From positions 91,790-146,583 of the forward strand of contig NZ_NJAG01000004.1 in NCBI RefSeq assembly GCF_002872335.1: DNA of 54,794 nt, written 5' to 3'. The translations under genes were made by a program, and so were the position numbers. The notes beneath the pieces were generated by a model, which was given only the letters and a program-made list of their open reading frames with translations, was not told the origin of the DNA and searched no databases. Below, piece by piece: positions 45,175-54,030 of the stretch. Within the stretch, counting starts at the first letter, position 1; the number at the start of each line of letters is the position of its first letter. Source of the stretch: Siphonobacter sp. BAB-5405 (GTDB lineage Bacteria > Bacteroidota > Bacteroidia > Cytophagales > Spirosomataceae).

Positions 45175-45239
45175 GTTCGCGGAAATGATCATTTTTGAAT
45201 GCGTGACTTTTCAACGCTTCTCACTGAACTTCCGCGAAC
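45175..45239 (+). other. Intercistronic stem-loop between susD and the GH20 gene
   Basis: A perfect 10-bp pair GTTCGCGGAA (45175-45184) and TTCCGCGAAC (45230-45239), with an inner GCGT/ACGC stem (45201-45204, 45214-45217). No T-run follows, so it is more likely an mRNA processing or stability element separating SusCD from the enzymes than a terminator. It ends 13 bases before the GH20 start. Confidence 0.6.
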
Positions 45240-45252
45240 CCTATACTTCACC

Positions 45253-47507
45253 ATGAAATACCTCGTCATTCTTTTTATGCTACTGCTCAGTCTGGGAAAA
45301 GGGTTCGCTCAAAGCGGACTCATTCCCCAGCCTGTGGCTTTTCATCGGTCTTCGGGCGAATTCCTGCTTACGGCCTTAGCGGGCATTTCGTCCGAACCCG
45401 GTGTGTCAGCGGAATTAGTAAATCTTACGCAGGAGCAAATCCGCTCTTACGCCGGATTTACGCTACCGCTTTCGCAGAAAAAGGCCGCGATTCAGTTAAA
45501 ACTGGATTCAACCCAGGTACCGCAAAACGAAGGGTACCGATTACGCATTCATTCCAGAGGCGTGGAACTCGTCGGCCACGATCCGGCTGGACTGTTCTAC
45601 GGCGTTCAGAGTTTCGTGCAACTGCTTCATCAATCCAAAAACTTACGTTTACCCGCCAGTCAGATTATAGATTATCCCCGGTTTTCGTACCGGGGTATGC
45701 ACCTGGATGTCAGTCGCCACTGGTTCCAGGTGCCTTTTATTAAGAAATACATCGACCTGCTCGCCCAGTATAAATTCAATACCTTTCACTGGCACCTGAC
45801 CGACGATCAGGGCTGGCGAATCGAGATTAAACGCTATCCAGAATTGCAAAATGTAGCTGCCTACCGCAAGGAGACACTCATTGGCCACAAACGCGAACTG
45901 CCCCATCGGTTCGACGGCAAGAAATACGGTGGGTACTATACCCAGGAGGAAGTACGGGAGGTGGTGCGGTACGCGGCTCAGCGGCACATTACGGTGATTC
46001 CGGAAATTGAAATGCCGGGCCACGCTCTGGCGGCTCTTTCCGCGTTCCCGGCTTTGGGCTGTACGGGCGGACCCTATCAGGCGGCTACCTTCTGGGGGAT
46101 TTTTGACGACGTGTACTGTGCCGGAAATGACAGCACGTTTACGTTCCTGCAAAACGTACTCGATGAAGTCGTCGAGTTGTTTCCGTCAAAATACATTCAC
46201 ATCGGCGGTGACGAATGTCCGAAAACCCGCTGGAAAAGCTGTCCGAAATGTCAGGCCCGAATTCGGCACGAAGGCTTGAAAGATGAACACGAATTACAGA
46301 GTTACTTCATTCAGCGAATGGAAAAATATCTGCTGACAAAAAATCGGGAGATCATTGGTTGGGACGAAATTCTGGAAGGGGGACTTTCGCCCGGAGCTAC
46401 CGTGATGAGCTGGCGGGGCACCGAAGGCGGCATCGAAGCCATGCGGCAGAAACACAAGGCCATCATGACGCCCGAGCCTTTTGTGTACTTCGACTTCTAC
46501 CAATCCCTGTACGCCAGCGAACCTACGGCAGCGGCCTGGTACACCCCCCTGAGCAAAGTTTACAGCTACGAACCCGTACCCGATTCGCTCACGGCGGAAG
46601 AGGCTTCGTATTTGCTGGGCATTCAGGGCAATGTCTGGAGTGAATACCTGGCGACGGAAGCTCACGCCGAGTACATGATTTTTCCCCGGGCGTTGGCCGT
46701 TGCCGAAACAGCCTGGTCGCCGAAGAAGGGCCGGACGTACCCCGATTTCCTGCGACGCCTGCGGCTCAACGAACCGATGTTAAAACGCTTGAAGGTGGCG
46801 TATGCGACGTGTTTGATGAACTGACCGATTCGGTAAGCGTAGCAGCGGATGGGAAACTAGCCGTGCGTCTGACAACGACCTTACCGCAGGCAACCATTCG
46901 ATATACCCTCGACGGAAGTACGCCCAAAACGAGCAGTGCCGCCTATCGTGGCCCGGTTTCCCTTGGGAAAAGTAAAGTGCTGAAAGCCGCCGTGTTTGCC
47001 GGTAATAACCAACAGGGCCGAGTATTTGAAAAGACTTTCACCGTTTCGAAAGCGACGGGTAAGCCTATAACGATTCAGGGTTCACCCGCCGGGAATTTCA
47101 AGCCAGCCAGTACTCGGATTGCCGTCAACGGCGTACAGGGAACGGCCCGCTACAACACGGGTGAATGGATCGGGATGTTGGGTGAAAATGCCGAATGGAC
47201 GCTGGATTTACAGCAAACGCAAATGATTTCAAAAGTCCAGACCAACGTATTACGCTACCACTGGCAACGTTTCTGGGAGCCGACCCTGCTACAGGTATGG
47301 GTGTCGGAAGACGGAAAAACGTACCGGGAAGTCTACCAGCAAACCGAGTTTCCGATCAATGGTATCAATCCCGTGAACGGTCAATTCAGCCCGCTAAAAG
47401 CTCGATTCGTAAAGCTAAAAGCCCTGAACAAAGGCATTGTTCCCACTGGCGAATACGGAGCGGGCAACAAGGCCTGGTTGCTGCTGGATGAATTGATTGT
47501 GGACTGA
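45253..47507 (+). pseudogene. GH20 beta-N-acetylhexosaminidase, single-base frameshift
   Basis: Removes terminal GlcNAc/GalNAc from glycans. Start ATG 45253 (signal peptide MKYLVILFMLLLSLGKGFAQ). The GH20b domain (about 20-130) precedes the catalytic barrel with FHWHLTDDQGWRIEIKRYPE and the catalytic Asp-Glu pair in HIGGDECPKTRWKSCPKCQA. The catalytic frame stops at 46822-46824, but the reading continues from 46809 in another frame with VFDELTDSVSVAADGKLAVR: a CHB_HEX_C-type domain and then an F5/8-type carbohydrate-binding module (AEWTLDLQQTQMISKVQTNV). Inserting one base around 46808 restores one 751-residue GH20. The break is not in a long homopolymer, so a real mutation is somewhat more likely here than in the other two cases. 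Confidence 0.85.
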
Positions 47508-47592
47508 GAGGAGAGGCGTTTTGTGTTAAAACGATAACCTCCCCTGGCTTTAAAATGGTCAGGAAAGCCTGCACCAGTGGACCGAATACTTC

Positions 47593-47651
47593 AACCCCGT
47601 AGGGGTTCAACGTGAATAGCCCCGTATGCAATGCGGGGTATCTTATACCCC
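47593..47651. repeat. REP-like tandem hairpin element upstream of the GH29 gene
   Basis: AACCCC-GTA-GGGGTT (47593-47607) and CCCCGTAT-GCA-ATGCGGGG (47620-47638) form two tandem hairpins. The second GGGGTA (47635-47640) can alternatively pair with TACCCC (47646-47651). This style is that of repeated palindromic elements scattered between genes in Bacteroidota; it also sits in the 5' leader of the fucosidase, 50 bases before its start, where the alternative pairing could matter. Confidence 0.55.
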
Positions 47652-47700
47652 TAAACGGGATCTACTGAAAACAGACCACCGCAAACTGAAACCTAAATAC

Positions 47701-49353
47701 ATGCGTCGATTATCCTGCTTCCTCTGCCTACTTTTTTGTACCCTGGCTTCCTGGGCTCAGGAAACGGAAAATTTTGGAGCCAACCACAACAAACCCGAAC
47801 GCGAAGAGTGGCTGAAAGATGTGGGCTTCGGCATGTTTATTCACTGGAACGTGGATACACAGCTGGGCGTCGTCATCAGCCACTCGCTCGTGGGGGCTTC
47901 GCCGGATTACGTGGATCGGTACATCAAAGAGCTTCCTCAAACCTTTGATCCCAAACAATGGGATGCCGAAAAAATCGTGATGCTGGCTAAAAACGCGGGC
48001 ATGAAGTACATCATGTTCACGACCAAACACCACGCGGGTTTTTGCATGTGGGATACCAAAACGACGGATTTCAACGTGATGAACACGCCTTACAAGAAGG
48101 ACATCGTGCGTCAATTCGTGGAAGCCTGCCGGAAATGGAAAATCGCCGTTGGCTTTTATTACTCCCCCGAAGATTTTTCGTTCGCTTACCGCAACGGCAT
48201 GAAGGACATCACCCGCGACGACCACTGGGAAAAGGCGAAACCCTTTCAGGCTCAATACAAAAAATTTGTCGTTGAGCAGACGAAAGAACTCATGACCAAG
48301 TACGGTCCGGTTGATCTGTTTTTCATTGACAGCGACGTACTGAAGGAAGAAGTAAAAGAAACCATCTGGAAGTACCAGCCCAATTGCCTGGTTACGCGTG
48401 GAGCCCTGCCTACGCCGGAACAATACCTGCCCGGTGAAACGCTGGGTACGGCCTGGGAAAGTTGCATGACGATGGGTACGGCCTGGAACTACAAGCCCAC
48501 CAATGAACACTACAAATCGGGTACGGAACTGCTGAATATTCTCATCGAATCGCGGGCGAAGGGTGGCTCGTACCTGCTTAATGTGGGGCCTACGCAGTGG
48601 GGGAACTTGAACGAAGGACAAGAAGGCCGATTGATGGAAATCGGAGCCTGGCATTTTATCAACCAGGAAGCTGTGCACAACGTACGCCCCTGGATTGTTC
48701 GGAACGAAAATGACATCTGGTTCACCAAAAAGAAAGACGAAAATACGGTATACGCGTACCTGACGGGTATGCCGGAATGGCCTCGGGCCGAGCGTCGGGA
48801 ATTCCTGATTCGTTCGGTGAAAGCAACGGCAACGACGGAAGTAACCGTACTCGGACAAACCGGAAATGTCGTGGAATACAAGCCTACGGTGGATGGTCGT
48901 ACGCGTTTCGAGCAGACCCCCGAAGGATTGAAAATTTCGGTGGTACGGGCCCAACGAATCTATAACAATCACCAGTGGCCTAACCCCATTGTCGTGAAGC
49001 TGAAGAACGTGGAACCTGCCCTGACGCCGATGCAATTCCGAACCGTGAGTGCGGAGAAAATCAGTAATGGAAATCTGAAGTTAACGGCCGATGTCGTGAA
49101 AATGGGTTCCGGAAAAGAGTACCGGATCGGATTCGAGTACCGTCCCGTACAAAGCTCGCTCAACGAAGAATTCAACGAAAAGTGGAAAGCTACCGATGCC
49201 TATCCCGTGACCGCTACGGGCAAGGTGACGCTGGAAATGCTGAAGCAGAATATTCAGTCCTATGACGAAATCGAGTACCGGGCCGTACTGTATCAGGACA
49301 ACATGCGAATCGAAGGCAACACCCAAAAAATCAGCAAATTAACGCTGGAATAG
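47701..49353 (+). CDS. GH29 alpha-L-fucosidase
   Basis: Exported enzyme of 550 residues that cleaves terminal alpha-L-fucose. Start ATG 47701, signal peptide ends LASWAQ. The GH29 barrel shows GFGMFIHWNVDTQLGVVISH (family hallmark FGMFIHW), MKYIMFTTKHHAGFCMWDTK, the substrate-side VGFYYSPEDFS and the probable nucleophile Asp in GPVDLFFIDSDVL; usual members read WFDG here, so Ile-Asp-Ser is unusual. The C-terminal half is a beta-sandwich of uncertain type. It follows the GH20 gene, so the locus likely handles fucosylated amino-sugar glycans. The start is chosen by signal peptide; an in-frame ATG at 47626 overlaps the REP-like element. Confidence 0.93.
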   Translation: MRRLSCFLCLLFCTLASWAQETENFGANHNKPEREEWLKDVGFGMFIHWNVDTQLGVVISHSLVGASPDYVDRYIKELPQTFDPKQWDAEKIVMLAKNAGMKYIMFTTKHHAGFCMWDTKTTDFNVMNTPYKKDIVRQFVEACRKWKIAVGFYYSPEDFSFAYRNGMKDITRDDHWEKAKPFQAQYKKFVVEQTKELMTKYGPVDLFFIDSDVLKEEVKETIWKYQPNCLVTRGALPTPEQYLPGETLGTAWESCMTMGTAWNYKPTNEHYKSGTELLNILIESRAKGGSYLLNVGPTQWGNLNEGQEGRLMEIGAWHFINQEAVHNVRPWIVRNENDIWFTKKKDENTVYAYLTGMPEWPRAERREFLIRSVKATATTEVTVLGQTGNVVEYKPTVDGRTRFEQTPEGLKISVVRAQRIYNNHQWPNPIVVKLKNVEPALTPMQFRTVSAEKISNGNLKLTADVVKMGSGKEYRIGFEYRPVQSSLNEEFNEKWKATDAYPVTATGKVTLEMLKQNIQSYDEIEYRAVLYQDNMRIEGNTQKISKLTLE

Positions 49354-49436
49354 GAAAAGGTTACTCGTGTAAAGCATAAAGAGGCCTGTTTCCAAAAAAC
49401 TGAAAACAGAAAACCGCCAACTGAAAACTGTAACTA

Positions 49437-50738
49437 ATGCTGATTGTTGCCGCCTGTATTGTCATTCTGGTACTACTGATTGTCTGGGCTAAAGTCAATC
49501 CGTTTCTGGCCTTTCTGGTGGTATCTCTACTGGCTGGTGGTCTGCTGGGAATGCCGCTGACGAAAATGGCTCAGTCCGTTCAGAAAGGGGTAGGAGATAC
49601 GCTGGGTTCACTCATCATCATCATTGCCTTAGGTGCCATGCTGGGCAAGCTCGTCGCTGAAAGCGGAGCCGCCCAGAAAATTGCCTCCGTGATGATGCAG
49701 TTGTTCGGAGCCAGATACATTCAGTGGGGACTAGTCTGTACGGGGTTCATCATCGGCATTCCGCTGTTTTACGGCGTGGGGTTTGTCCTGATGGTACCGC
49801 TGATTTTTTCCGTCGTGTACCAATACCGATTACCGGCAGTGGCCATTGGCTTACCCATGCTGGCTTCGCTTTCGGTGGCTCACGGCTTTCTGCCGCCGCA
49901 TCCATCGCCCGCCGCTCTGGTGGCTCAGTTTCACGGGGACATGGGGCTGACGCTGGTATACGGACTGATTATCGCCGTACCTACGATCATTCTGGCGGGA
50001 CCAGTGTACGCTCTGACGCTCAAACGGATCAATTCAGAACCCCTGGTTACCTTTCAGACCACTCCCATTCCTGAGGCCGAGTTACCCAGCGGACTGAGTA
50101 GTTTCCTTACCTCGCTGTTGCCCGTATTGCTGTTGACCTTAACGACGGTATCCCATTTTTTCCCGGGCAATGCCTTCGAGGAAGTATTGACTTTTGTGGG
50201 CGATCCGGCCATTGTCATGCTCATTTCTGTTGCGGTGGCTACGGTAACCTTAGGATTGAGTCGCGGCAAGCCTATGAAAGCAGTAATGTTTACCTACGAA
50301 ACGGCGGTGAAAGACATCACCATGATTGTACTCATTATTGGTGGAGCCGGAGCGTTGAAACAGATTCTGACGGATAGTGGCGTCAGTAACGAAATTGCCG
50401 GACAATTGCAGCGGCTACAGATGCCTCCCTTATTTTTGGGCTGGCTCATTGCGGCTATCATCCGGGTCTGTATCGGTTCGGCGACGGTGGCAGGACTAAC
50501 GGCCGCCGGAATCATCGCTCCACTGATGGCTCAGCAAACGACCAACCCGAATTTAATGGTCCTGTCTATTGGAGCGGGCAGTCTCATGTTTTCGCACGTA
50601 AACGATCCGGGGTTCTGGATGTTTAAGGAATATTTCAACCTTTCGGTGAAAGATACCATCCGTTCCTGGTCGATGATGGAAACACTCGTAGCCTTCGTCG
50701 GACTGATGGGGGTACTGATTTTGAATCAAATTATTTAA
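49437..50738 (+). CDS. GntP/DsdX family proton symporter
   Basis: Inner-membrane permease of 433 residues with 12-14 hydrophobic spans, starting at ATG 49437. The GntP family imports gluconate and related acids; the DsdX member takes D-serine. Conserved parts include the N-terminal LAFLVVSLLAGGLLGMPLTK, VGDTLGSLIIIIALGAMLGK, the hallmark ASLSVAHGFLPPHPSPAALV, and the C-terminal SIGAGSLMFSHVNDPGFWMF. It is followed by RidA- and M19-type genes, which points to an amino-acid-like or peptide-derived substrate more than to gluconate. Upstream, a single AACTGAAAACTGTAACTA-like arm (about 49400-49436) resembles other spacer arms. Confidence 0.93.
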   Translation: MLIVAACIVILVLLIVWAKVNPFLAFLVVSLLAGGLLGMPLTKMAQSVQKGVGDTLGSLIIIIALGAMLGKLVAESGAAQKIASVMMQLFGARYIQWGLVCTGFIIGIPLFYGVGFVLMVPLIFSVVYQYRLPAVAIGLPMLASLSVAHGFLPPHPSPAALVAQFHGDMGLTLVYGLIIAVPTIILAGPVYALTLKRINSEPLVTFQTTPIPEAELPSGLSSFLTSLLPVLLLTLTTVSHFFPGNAFEEVLTFVGDPAIVMLISVAVATVTLGLSRGKPMKAVMFTYETAVKDITMIVLIIGGAGALKQILTDSGVSNEIAGQLQRLQMPPLFLGWLIAAIIRVCIGSATVAGLTAAGIIAPLMAQQTTNPNLMVLSIGAGSLMFSHVNDPGFWMFKEYFNLSVKDTIRSWSMMETLVAFVGLMGVLILNQII

Positions 50739-50741
50739 TGC

Positions 50742-50956
50742 GTTTAGAGTTTTGTGTTTAGAGTTAATAGGTGGTTGCTCATAATTGAAAAATTTGCTGT
50801 TTCAGATTGCAATACCGTGAATTGCAAATTCGCCACAGTCAGATTCTAGATTACAAAGCTGGAACAGCCTGTACTTCCTATCCAATAATCGCCAAGACTG
50901 GTAAATGCTTAGGCAGTCAAGTGTAAACTCAAAACCCTAAACTCAAAACGCTAAAC
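50742..50956. repeat. Inverted arms between gntP-like and ridA-like genes
   Basis: Arms 50742-50765 and 50933-50956 pair at 21 of 24 positions with a 167-base loop. Vocabulary GTTTAGAGTTTTGTGTTTAG. Inside are smaller pairs: AATTTGC/GCAAATT (50791, 50824) and a 9-of-10 GCTGTTTCAG/CTGGAACAGC pair (50796-50805, 50859-50868). No gene lies in the 257-base spacer. Confidence 0.75.
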
Positions 50957-50995
50957 ATAAACTAACTACCAACCAATAACCACCAACAAAATTCC

Positions 50996-51487
50996 ATGAA
51001 CACAGCCGCAACAACCACCGAACAACTGAGCCCCGAAGCTGCTTTTGCTAAACTGGGCCTTACCTTACCTCCGGCTCCGCTGCCGTTGGGCGTATACAAA
51101 CCGTATCTCATTGATGGTAAGTACCTGTACGTGTCCGGGCACGGTCCGGTACAGGACGATAAGAGCCTCATCATTGGTCGCATTGGCCGGGAAATCGATA
51201 CCGAAAACGGAAAACTCGCTGCCCGTCAGGTAGGCTTGACGATCCTTTCCACCATCAAAACCCACCTGGGTAGCCTGGATCGCGTGAAGCGGGTCATCAA
51301 AGTGCTGGGTATGGTGAACTGCGTTTCTGAATTTGAACGTCATCCCTATATCATCAACGGCTGTAGCGAGTTATTCGCTCAGGTTTGGGGCGAAGAAAAC
51401 GGCATCGGCGTTCGCTCTGCCGTAGGGTTCGGCTCCCTCCCCGACAACATTCCGGTAGAAATCGAGGCTTTGTTTGAACTGGTTTAA
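50996..51487 (+). CDS. RidA/YjgF family enamine-imine deaminase
   Basis: Protein of 163 residues with one chorismate-mutase-like Rid domain. Rid proteins hydrolyse reactive enamine/imine intermediates released by PLP enzymes such as serine or threonine dehydratases. Start ATG 50996. Core: LYVSGHGPVQDDKSLIIGRI, SLDRVKRVIKVLGMVNCVSE and the conserved Arg in GVRSAVGFGSLPDNIPVEIE, which holds the substrate carboxylate in RidA. The 20-30 residue N-terminal extension and the FELV end place it in the longer Rid2-like branch, some members of which lack activity. Context: between a GntP-type permease and an M19 dipeptidase. Confidence 0.92.
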   Translation: MNTAATTTEQLSPEAAFAKLGLTLPPAPLPLGVYKPYLIDGKYLYVSGHGPVQDDKSLIIGRIGREIDTENGKLAARQVGLTILSTIKTHLGSLDRVKRVIKVLGMVNCVSEFERHPYIINGCSELFAQVWGEENGIGVRSAVGFGSLPDNIPVEIEALFELV

Positions 51488-51497
51488 AAAGAGTTGA

Positions 51498-51611
51498 GGG
51501 TTTAGAGTTTTGGGTTTTGAGTTTTGAGTAATGTGCTCAATTCCAAACTAAGTGCTCAAATACGATAATGCATAGGGTTAGGTTTTGACGAAAACTCAAA
51601 ACCCTAAACCC
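51498..51611. repeat. Inverted arms between ridA-like and M19 genes
   Basis: Arms 51498-51518 and 51591-51611 pair at 19 of 21 positions around a 72-base loop; vocabulary GGGTTTAGAGTTTTGGGTTT. The left arm starts ten bases after the RidA stop and the right arm ends 18 bases before the dipeptidase start. Confidence 0.75.
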
Positions 51612-51629
51612 CAATCTCAAAACGCATAC

Positions 51630-52700
51630 ATGTTAATCATAGACGCTCACCTCGATCTGAGCATGAATGCGATGGAGTGGAACCGGGATTTACGGTTGCC
51701 CGTCGCAGAAATCAATGCCAGAGAACAGGGTCTGACCGATAAACCGGATCGGGGCAAGGCGACCGTATCCTTGCCCGAACTACGCAAAGGAAATGTGGCC
51801 GTGGTCGTGGCGACGCAGATTGCCCGGTACGTGGCTCCGGATAATCGCTTGCCGGGCTGGCATTCGCCGCAGCAGGCCTGGGCCCAGACGCAGGGGCAGG
51901 TTTCCTGGTACAAAGCCATGGAGGATGAAGGCGAAATGACGGCCATTACCGATCGGGTAAGCCTGGAAAAACACCTGAACCTCTGGAACGACGGTACGCC
52001 CAACGATTCCAAACCCGTGGGCTACATTCTAAGTCTGGAAGGAGCCGATTCGCTCGTAACGCTCGATCACGTGGAGCGGGCCTATAACTACGGACTACGG
52101 GCCATCGGACCCGCTCACTACGGACCGGGCCGGTACGCTCAGGGAACGGATGCGACGGGCTTCATGGGAAAAGTAGGACAGAATTTGCTGAAGGAAATGG
52201 AACGCCTGAACATCATTCTCGACGCGACGCATTTGTGCGACGATAGTTTCTGGGAAGCGATGGATCATTACAACGGTCCGGTCTGGGCGAGTCATAACCT
52301 GTGCCGGGCTCTGGTGAATCACAACCGGCAATTCAGCGATGAACAAATTCGCGAACTGATTAACCGCGATGCCGTAATTGGCGGAGCCCTGGATGCCTGG
52401 ATGATGGTGCCCAACTGGGTACGTGGGCAGTCGACCCCCGAAGGTATGAACTGTAATCTGGAAGTACTGGTCGATCACCTCGATCACATCTGTCAGATTG
52501 CCGGAAACGCCGACCACATCGGCATCGGTACGGATCTTGACGGAGCTTTTGGTCGCGAACAATCCCCGTATGATCTTGAAACCATTGCCGATTTACAAAC
52601 CGTTCCGAACCTGCTTCGTAAGCGGGGCTATACGGAAACGGATGTTGAGAAAATCATGCATGGAAACTGGCTGCGTTTCCTGAGACGAGCCTGGAAATAA
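51630..52700 (+). CDS. M19 family membrane dipeptidase
   Basis: Zinc dipeptidase of 356 residues, family of renal dipeptidase (cleaves dipeptides, often with a C-terminal D-residue). Start ATG 51630 (MLIIDAHLDLSMNAMEWNRD); an earlier ATG at 51585 falls inside the inverted arm. Metal ligands: His7-x-Asp9 in DAHLDLS, Glu in YILSLEGADSLV, His in LDATHLCDDSF, His in VWASHNLCRA and Asp in IGIGTDLDGAFGREQ. The end KIMHGNWLRFLRRAWK is typical. No signal peptide is visible, unlike the eukaryotic enzymes. It is the last gene of the GntP-RidA-M19 set and is followed by a terminator. Confidence 0.95.
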   Translation: MLIIDAHLDLSMNAMEWNRDLRLPVAEINAREQGLTDKPDRGKATVSLPELRKGNVAVVVATQIARYVAPDNRLPGWHSPQQAWAQTQGQVSWYKAMEDEGEMTAITDRVSLEKHLNLWNDGTPNDSKPVGYILSLEGADSLVTLDHVERAYNYGLRAIGPAHYGPGRYAQGTDATGFMGKVGQNLLKEMERLNIILDATHLCDDSFWEAMDHYNGPVWASHNLCRALVNHNRQFSDEQIRELINRDAVIGGALDAWMMVPNWVRGQSTPEGMNCNLEVLVDHLDHICQIAGNADHIGIGTDLDGAFGREQSPYDLETIADLQTVPNLLRKRGYTETDVEKIMHGNWLRFLRRAWK

Positions 52701-52728
52701 AAAGCATAAACAATGATTAATGAAGTAT

Positions 52729-52761
52729 AAAAAGCTCTAGTCTCCTGGATTGGAGCTTTTT
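52729..52761 (+). terminator. Terminator after the dipeptidase gene
   Basis: 9-bp stem AAAAAGCTC (52729-52737) with GAGCTTTTT (52753-52761), ending in a T-run. Confidence 0.85.
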
Positions 52762-52953
52762 TGTTTGATCCCTTTTAAGTAAAACAATACGCTACTAATC
52801 AATTATTAATTCAGAAATAGAGACCTAGATCTAGTGTTTCTTAAGAGCTGTAATAAATAGCGTTTTTACAAATTTTAACAGCGTAAGCTTTAGAATAAAA
52901 GTAGCAATTTCAAAAGTTATGAATAGGTTGCAGCTCAATCAATCAATCTGTTT

Positions 52954-53544
52954 ATGAAAAGAGTTTTTCTTACCTGTGCTGCCTTGTTCGTGAGTTTTTC
53001 CGCCGCTTTTTCTCAGGATGTACCTACGCGAGAAATCGGATTAAGAACAAATGGATTCAATGATTTAGGTTTTGTCTATAAAAAACAAAAATCTGAAAAT
53101 GTGTACAAGCGATACCGTCTGGCTTTTGGAAATCTGGGGTTGGGGATCGTTAATGGGAGTAGCCTGGTTAATTTTAGCGTAGGAGGAGCAATAGGCAAGG
53201 AAAAACGGAAGTCTATCAACGATCGATTTCAGGTGGTGTATGGAACGGAATTCATTCCCCGGCTAACCGTCATTCATTCACCCGGCGGAAATGTTTCTGT
53301 AAATGATGGAACGATGGGAAGTATAACCATAACGAATGCCGGAAATCTCTTATTGAATACGTCACTCGGCATTGGATTTGTGCTAGGGACCCAATACAAC
53401 ATCAGTCCTAAGTGGTACGTAAGTGCTGAAATCGTGCCTACCGTGTCGTTGAACGGTACCTTCGGGTCAGGGATTACGATTTACGGCCTCAATGCGGCGT
53501 TTACTTCTTCCAACGTTGGCTTGACGGGTATGTATCGCTTCTAA
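52954..53544 (+). CDS. Small outer-membrane barrel-like protein
   Basis: Exported protein of 196 residues; signal peptide MKRVFLTCAALFVSFSAAFS. The mature part is a chain of alternating strands, for example LGFVYKKQKSENVYKRYRLA, LGLGIVNGSSLVNFSVGGA, FVLGTQYNISPKWYVSAEIV, and a final aromatic TGMYRF, the pattern of an 8-10-stranded outer-membrane barrel. No named family recognised. It is monocistronic, with a terminator at 53552. Confidence 0.8.
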   Translation: MKRVFLTCAALFVSFSAAFSQDVPTREIGLRTNGFNDLGFVYKKQKSENVYKRYRLAFGNLGLGIVNGSSLVNFSVGGAIGKEKRKSINDRFQVVYGTEFIPRLTVIHSPGGNVSVNDGTMGSITITNAGNLLLNTSLGIGFVLGTQYNISPKWYVSAEIVPTVSLNGTFGSGITIYGLNAAFTSSNVGLTGMYRF

Positions 53545-53551
53545 TCCATAA

Positions 53552-53580
53552 AAAACGGGCTCTTTGCAGGAGCCCGTTTT
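53552..53580. terminator. Bidirectional terminator
   Basis: Perfect 11-bp stem AAAACGGGCTC (53552-53562) with GAGCCCGTTTT (53570-53580), between convergent genes. Confidence 0.92.
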
Positions 53581-53581
53581 C

Positions 53582-53992
53582 TTATCTTCCCAATCGTTTA
53601 AACATGTATTCACCCGTTCCGTCAGGCGTTAAAATCAGCCGGTTCTCGTCCAGTTGTACCTGCTGGAAAAGTCGTCCCTGGGTAGAAGACATACACAGAG
53701 CCCGAATCCGGACGGAGGTATCTTCCAGCGAGTACTTGCCATTACCGCAACCTAGAAAAGCGTAATGAATCGGAAGGGTGTTAGCGTACGTTTCTTCAAA
53801 ATCGCCATTTTTCCTGAACGTCACCAACACCTGTTTGTCACTGGGTATCACCAGTGGCGTACACGTACTGTCAGTGGCTGGTTTGCAATAGGAAACGAGC
53901 TGCCAATGCCCCACGAGCGAAGTCGAGGGAAGATCCTTTTTGCTACAACTCAAGCTACTCAGGAGTACTAGGCCTAAGCTTATCTTACGCAT
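53582..53992 (-). CDS. Lipocalin-like lipoprotein
   Basis: Lipoprotein of 136 residues; lipobox SSLSC, Cys16 lipidated. The mature part starts SLVGHWQLVSYCKPATDSTC and continues with strands KQVLVTFRKNGDFEETYANT, YSLEDTSVRIRALC and QVQLDENRLILTPDGTGEYM, the usual order of lipocalin_4-like (beta-barrel) Bacteroidota lipoproteins. Several Cys residues could form disulfides. Function unknown. Confidence 0.8.
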   Translation of the reverse strand: MRKISLGLVLLSSLSCSKKDLPSTSLVGHWQLVSYCKPATDSTCTPLVIPSDKQVLVTFRKNGDFEETYANTLPIHYAFLGCGNGKYSLEDTSVRIRALCMSSTQGRLFQQVQLDENRLILTPDGTGEYMFKRLGR

Positions 53993-54030
53993 AAGTTAAG
54001 AAGAGGTAGAGGTGATCATGCAATAGCAAA

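Noticed and set aside
47728-49035. 435-codon minus-strand open frame
   Set aside because: It lies entirely antisense to the GH29 gene, has no recognisable domain, and its composition (many His, Phe, Val, Arg) is that of a reversed coding sequence.
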